DNA of 51,536 nucleotides from Gemmatimonadota bacterium. GTDB lineage: Bacteria > Gemmatimonadota > Gemmatimonadetes > Longimicrobiales > Gaopeijiaceae. Both the position numbers and the translations under genes were made by a program. The notes under the pieces were generated by a model. That model did no database searches and had not been told where the DNA came from. It worked only from the letters and a program-made list of their open reading frames with translations. Numbering within the stretch: position 1 is the stretch's first letter; each line of letters starts with the position of its first letter. The stretch spans positions 1 to 51,536 of the forward strand of contig SLCK01000069.1 of the NCBI GenBank assembly GCA_007125845.1, written 5' to 3'. Shown in pieces: positions 51,078 to 51,536 of the stretch.

Positions 51078-51410
51078 ATGGCCCTGGACCTCCTCTCCCG
51101 ACACTGCCGGCCCCTGCCCGAAGGGACTCCACCTCTCCGGGGAAAAGACCTGGACCCCTACCGGGACGCCCTCTCGGATCGGTGGGAAATCATCGATGAG
51201 CACCACCTGGAGGCCACCTTCGAGTTCGACGATTTCCTCGGCGCCCTCGCCTTCACGAACCGCGTCGGAGGCGCGGCGGAGGCCGAGGGGCACCACCCCG
51301 AGATCGCGCTGACCTGGGGAAAGGCCACCGTGCAGATCTTCACCCACTCCATAGACGGGCTCAGCGAGAACGATTTCATTCTGGCCGCCCGGCTCGACAC
51401 CCTGGCCTGA
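51078..51410 (+). CDS. 4a-hydroxytetrahydrobiopterin dehydratase (PCD/DCoH)
   Basis: A 110-residue pterin-4a-carbinolamine dehydratase. The active-site block EAEGHHPEIALTWGKATVQI, with the His-His-Pro, and the C-terminal HSIDGLSENDFILAARLD are diagnostic. PHS-type proteins regenerate pterin cofactor for aromatic hydroxylases, but they are widespread in bacteria lacking these enzymes. ATG 51078 has AGGAG 9 nt upstream; it lies 52 nt after the DUF6504-like gene. Confidence 0.93.
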   Translation: MALDLLSRHCRPLPEGTPPLRGKDLDPYRDALSDRWEIIDEHHLEATFEFDDFLGALAFTNRVGGAAEAEGHHPEIALTWGKATVQIFTHSIDGLSENDFILAARLDTLA

Positions 51411-51411
51411 G

Positions 51412-51536
51412 TTGCACGGCCCCGGCGCGCCCGCGACCGATCCGCTCCGGATCGTGTTTCTCGACTCGTGGAAGCCGGCCTCCCACGAGGGATCGGGAAC
51501 TGCGGTGGGCATCGCCAACCTGAAAGAAGGCCTCGA
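51412..51536 (+). CDS. Probable glycosyltransferase, N-terminus only (runs off window)
   Basis: The open frame from TTG 51412 to the window end gives about 41 residues: a short Pro/Gly leader, then LRIVFLDSWKPASHEGSGTAVGIANLKEGL in two parts. A first beta strand followed by a Gly-rich SGTAVGIANL helix is typical of the acceptor domain of GT4 glycosyltransferases. The start codon is uncertain (a GTG at about 51460 is too late for the strand). Only the N-terminus is visible, so the call rests on little sequence. Confidence 0.5.
   Translation, partial: MHGPGAPATDPLRIVFLDSWKPASHEGSGTAVGIANLKEGL

Overview
The window is 51.5 kb of GC-rich chromosomal DNA, packed with bacterial housekeeping genes that are mostly on the minus strand and mostly in tight operons with 1-4 nt start/stop overlaps. 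It encodes MurB, SecDF, a predicted outer-membrane barrel protein, a CIRCE-controlled groESL, an RNase Y and the bacillithiol enzyme BshA. Together with the base composition this suggests a Gram-negative, aerobic, high-GC lineage such as Gemmatimonadota. That placement is inferred from content and style and was not tested by any search. I saw no mobile element, prophage, CRISPR array or rRNA.

Layout. 1-4875: 3' part of a class I aminotransferase, an SRPBCC protein, rho (minus), tRNA-Gly and tRNA-Cys (minus) and an exported barrel-like protein. 4899-19048, all minus, transcribed right to left: pheS-pheT-zapB-like-zapA-rny-folD-xseA-xseB-ispA-dxs-nadK-recN. A strongly structured spacer lies between zapA and rny. 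19299-24178, minus: yjbQ-eamA-thrS-infC-rpmI-rplT, where infC starts at a non-canonical AUC codon. 24232-26474: groES-groEL with a sigma70-type promoter, a perfect CIRCE operator and a long C(UUCG)G hairpin terminator. 26613-27656: a lone plus-strand squalene/phytoene synthase-like gene. 27604-37697, minus: secD-secF-tatD-mutL-miaA-bshA-nadC-birA-coaX.

37819-41979 is the most interesting part. It is a TroABCD/YtgABCD-type metal ABC importer operon in which both permeases end in winged-helix (DtxR-like) DNA-binding-type tails. Two tandem 16-bp TTTAG-N6-CTAAA palindromes lie on the promoter and on the ribosome binding site of the first gene. The layout recalls the chlamydial YtgC-YtgR permease-repressor fusion, but it is doubled and lacks a recognisable metal-binding dimerisation domain. 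The importer may therefore carry its own regulators.

Downstream and divergent (42055-45359) is a four-gene overlapping module: Sco1 with a His-rich insertion, a YtkA/FixH-like lipoprotein, a polytopic Fe-S membrane protein resembling CcoG/FixG/NosR-type proteins, and a membrane-anchored protein of unknown function. This looks like a copper or electron delivery module for a respiratory enzyme. It is followed by a DCC-family protein coupled to a PurT-like ATP-grasp protein with altered metal ligands, a divergent murB, a split YeeE/YedE sulfur transporter pair, imuB with a DUF6504-like gene, a pterin carbinolamine dehydratase and the start of a probable glycosyltransferase.

Functions were assigned by recognising motifs by eye. 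Start codons were chosen from ribosome binding sites, overlaps and family length.
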